Part shown: positions 63,216 through 64,000 of the stretch, piece by piece
How positions within the stretch are numbered: position 1 is the first letter of the stretch
Layout of the letters: every line of letters begins with the position of its first letter
Source of the DNA: Thermococcus sp. M39
GTDB lineage: Archaea; Methanobacteriota_B; Thermococci; Thermococcales; Thermococcaceae
Length of the DNA: 64,000 nucleotides
Reading direction: 5' to 3'
NCBI RefSeq assembly: GCF_012027325.1
Contig: NZ_SNUG01000003.1
Location: forward strand, 372,001 to 436,000
The notes under the pieces: generated by a model
What the model was told of the DNA's origin: nothing
Databases searched by the model: none
What the model saw: the letters and a program-made list of their open reading frames with translations, nothing else
Program-made: the position numbers and the translations under genes

Positions 63216-64000
63216 TTAAGAGGAAAGCTCTTTGAGTGTTTGGATTATATAAGCTATGTCCTCTCTGCTCACTGCTGGGTGCACGGGTAAACTTAACACT
63301 CTTCTTGAAGCCTCAATTGCATTTGGACAACAGTCCTTTGGATAGCCGAGCTTTTGATATAACGGTTGCCAGTGAATGGGAATTGGGTAATGAATGGCGG
63401 TCCCAATACCCTTCTCCCTAATCTGCTCCATTAACTCATTTCTGGTAAGTGGGAACTCGTCTTCAACTCTGATGACATACTGATGGAAGACATGTTTAAC
63501 TCTAGGATCGACATAAGGTGGAGTTAATCCTTTGATCTTGCTGATTTCTTCAGTTAAAAGCTTGGCATTTTCAATCCTCTTGGCATTCCATTCCTCAAGC
63601 TTTTTGAGCTGAGCTCTTCCAATTGCAGCAGCAATATTAGTCATTTTGTAGTTATAACCAAGTTCTTCATGATAATATTTCTTTGTTTGCCCATGATTTA
63701 TCAAAAGCTTGGCTCTCCTAGCTAGTTCTTCGTTGTTTGTAACCACAATTCCCCCTTCTCCGGTAGTCATGTTTTTGGTTGGGTAGAAGCTGAAGGCTGC
63801 AATATCTCCGAAGGTTCCGACTTTTTGGCCTTCAAACTCAGCACCGTGAGCTTGAGCACAATCCTCAATGAGGTAAAGCTTGTAATCCTCGGCAATTTCT
63901 TTGAAAGCCTTCATGTCAGCAGGCTGTCCATAAAGGTGAACCACGAGGATTGCCCTCGTCTTATTGTTGATTTTCTCCAAAACGTCATTAGGGTCGAGGT
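63216..64000 (-). CDS. DegT/DnrJ/EryC1/StrS aminotransferase, C-terminal part (5' end outside window)
   Basis: About 260 residues are visible; the frame runs off the window end. LYLIEDCAQAHGAEFEGQKVG has the PLP-ring Asp (EDCAQAHG) and SFYPTKNMTTGEGG the PLP-binding Lys. NYKMTNIAAAIGRAQL and IHYPIPIHWQP are typical of nucleotide-sugar aminotransferases. It would put an amino group on a keto-sugar made by the neighbouring dehydrogenase. The first gene of the two in this operon; more sugar genes probably lie outside. Confidence 0.93.
   Translation of the reverse strand, partial: LDPNDVLEKINNKTRAILVVHLYGQPADMKAFKEIAEDYKLYLIEDCAQAHGAEFEGQKVGTFGDIAAFSFYPTKNMTTGEGGIVVTNNEELARRAKLLINHGQTKKYYHEELGYNYKMTNIAAAIGRAQLKKLEEWNAKRIENAKLLTEEISKIKGLTPPYVDPRVKHVFHQYVIRVEDEFPLTRNELMEQIREKGIGTAIHYPIPIHWQPLYQKLGYPKDCCPNAIEASRRVLSLPVHPAVSREDIAYIIQTLKELSS

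Overview
The window is a piece of a Thermococcales (Thermococcus/Pyrococcus-type) euryarchaeal chromosome. The evidence is the D-family DNA polymerase pair DP1/DP2, one Orc1/Cdc6, RadA, NucS, MTA phosphorylase and the PAC2 protein clustered together, GGTGA-type ribosome binding sites, TATA boxes about 27 bases before leaderless genes, and ORB-type origin repeats. Most of the window looks about 40% G+C by eye; the first 5-6 kb are visibly richer (about 50%).

Region 1 (1-7.9 kb) looks like one end of a decayed integrative element. It holds an overlapping operon: the C-terminal part of an AbiEi-like protein, an AbiEii-like nucleotidyltransferase, and a 1126-residue PLD-nuclease/SNF2-helicase fusion. 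Two PUA-fold proteins (DUF365-like and EVE) and a tyrosine recombinase broken by a +1 frameshift follow. The region ends at the 3' end of tRNA-Gln(TTG). The operon is the best candidate here for an undescribed defence system.

Region 2 (8-22 kb) is the replication locus. A leftward run (203-aa protein, Cdc6, DP1, DP2 with an intein in its catalytic motif, zinc-ribbon protein) and a rightward run (K+ channel, RadA, NucS) leave an AT-rich origin at about 18.3-18.99 kb. Two inverted ORBs flank the origin core. Twelve exact mini-ORB cores and three variants spread over 5.2 kb, including inside DP1, the channel gene and radA and across the start regions of cdc6 and the upstream gene.

Region 3 (22-38 kb) is metabolic and regulatory: PAC2 chaperone, MTA phosphorylase and an MTA/SAH-type deaminase, a DUF835 membrane protein with a frameshift, macro domain, NAD(P)HX repair, two winged-helix regulators and DUF211, a dead SLC13-type transporter, ADP-forming acetyl-CoA synthetase alpha, TrpRS with a possible Trp-containing leader ORF, a caspase-fold-like membrane protein, a FAH-family enzyme, Trm14-like methyltransferase and a permuted GTPase.

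Region 4 (38-50 kb) has a type IV pilus-like assembly operon (DUF515, secreted protein, secretion ATPase, two TadC-like membrane proteins) and a MoxR/DUF58/DUF4129-like operon. Region 5 (50-64 kb) holds PfkB kinase, M32 carboxypeptidase, ASCH protein, geranylgeranyl-reductase-like flavoprotein, pyroglutamyl peptidase, DUF460, a radical SAM protein, a probable C/D box RNA, TtuA, a KaiC-like protein without a P-loop, LOG-like protein, site-2 protease, and the start of a sugar-modification cluster (Gfo/Idh dehydrogenase and DegT aminotransferase) cut by the window end.
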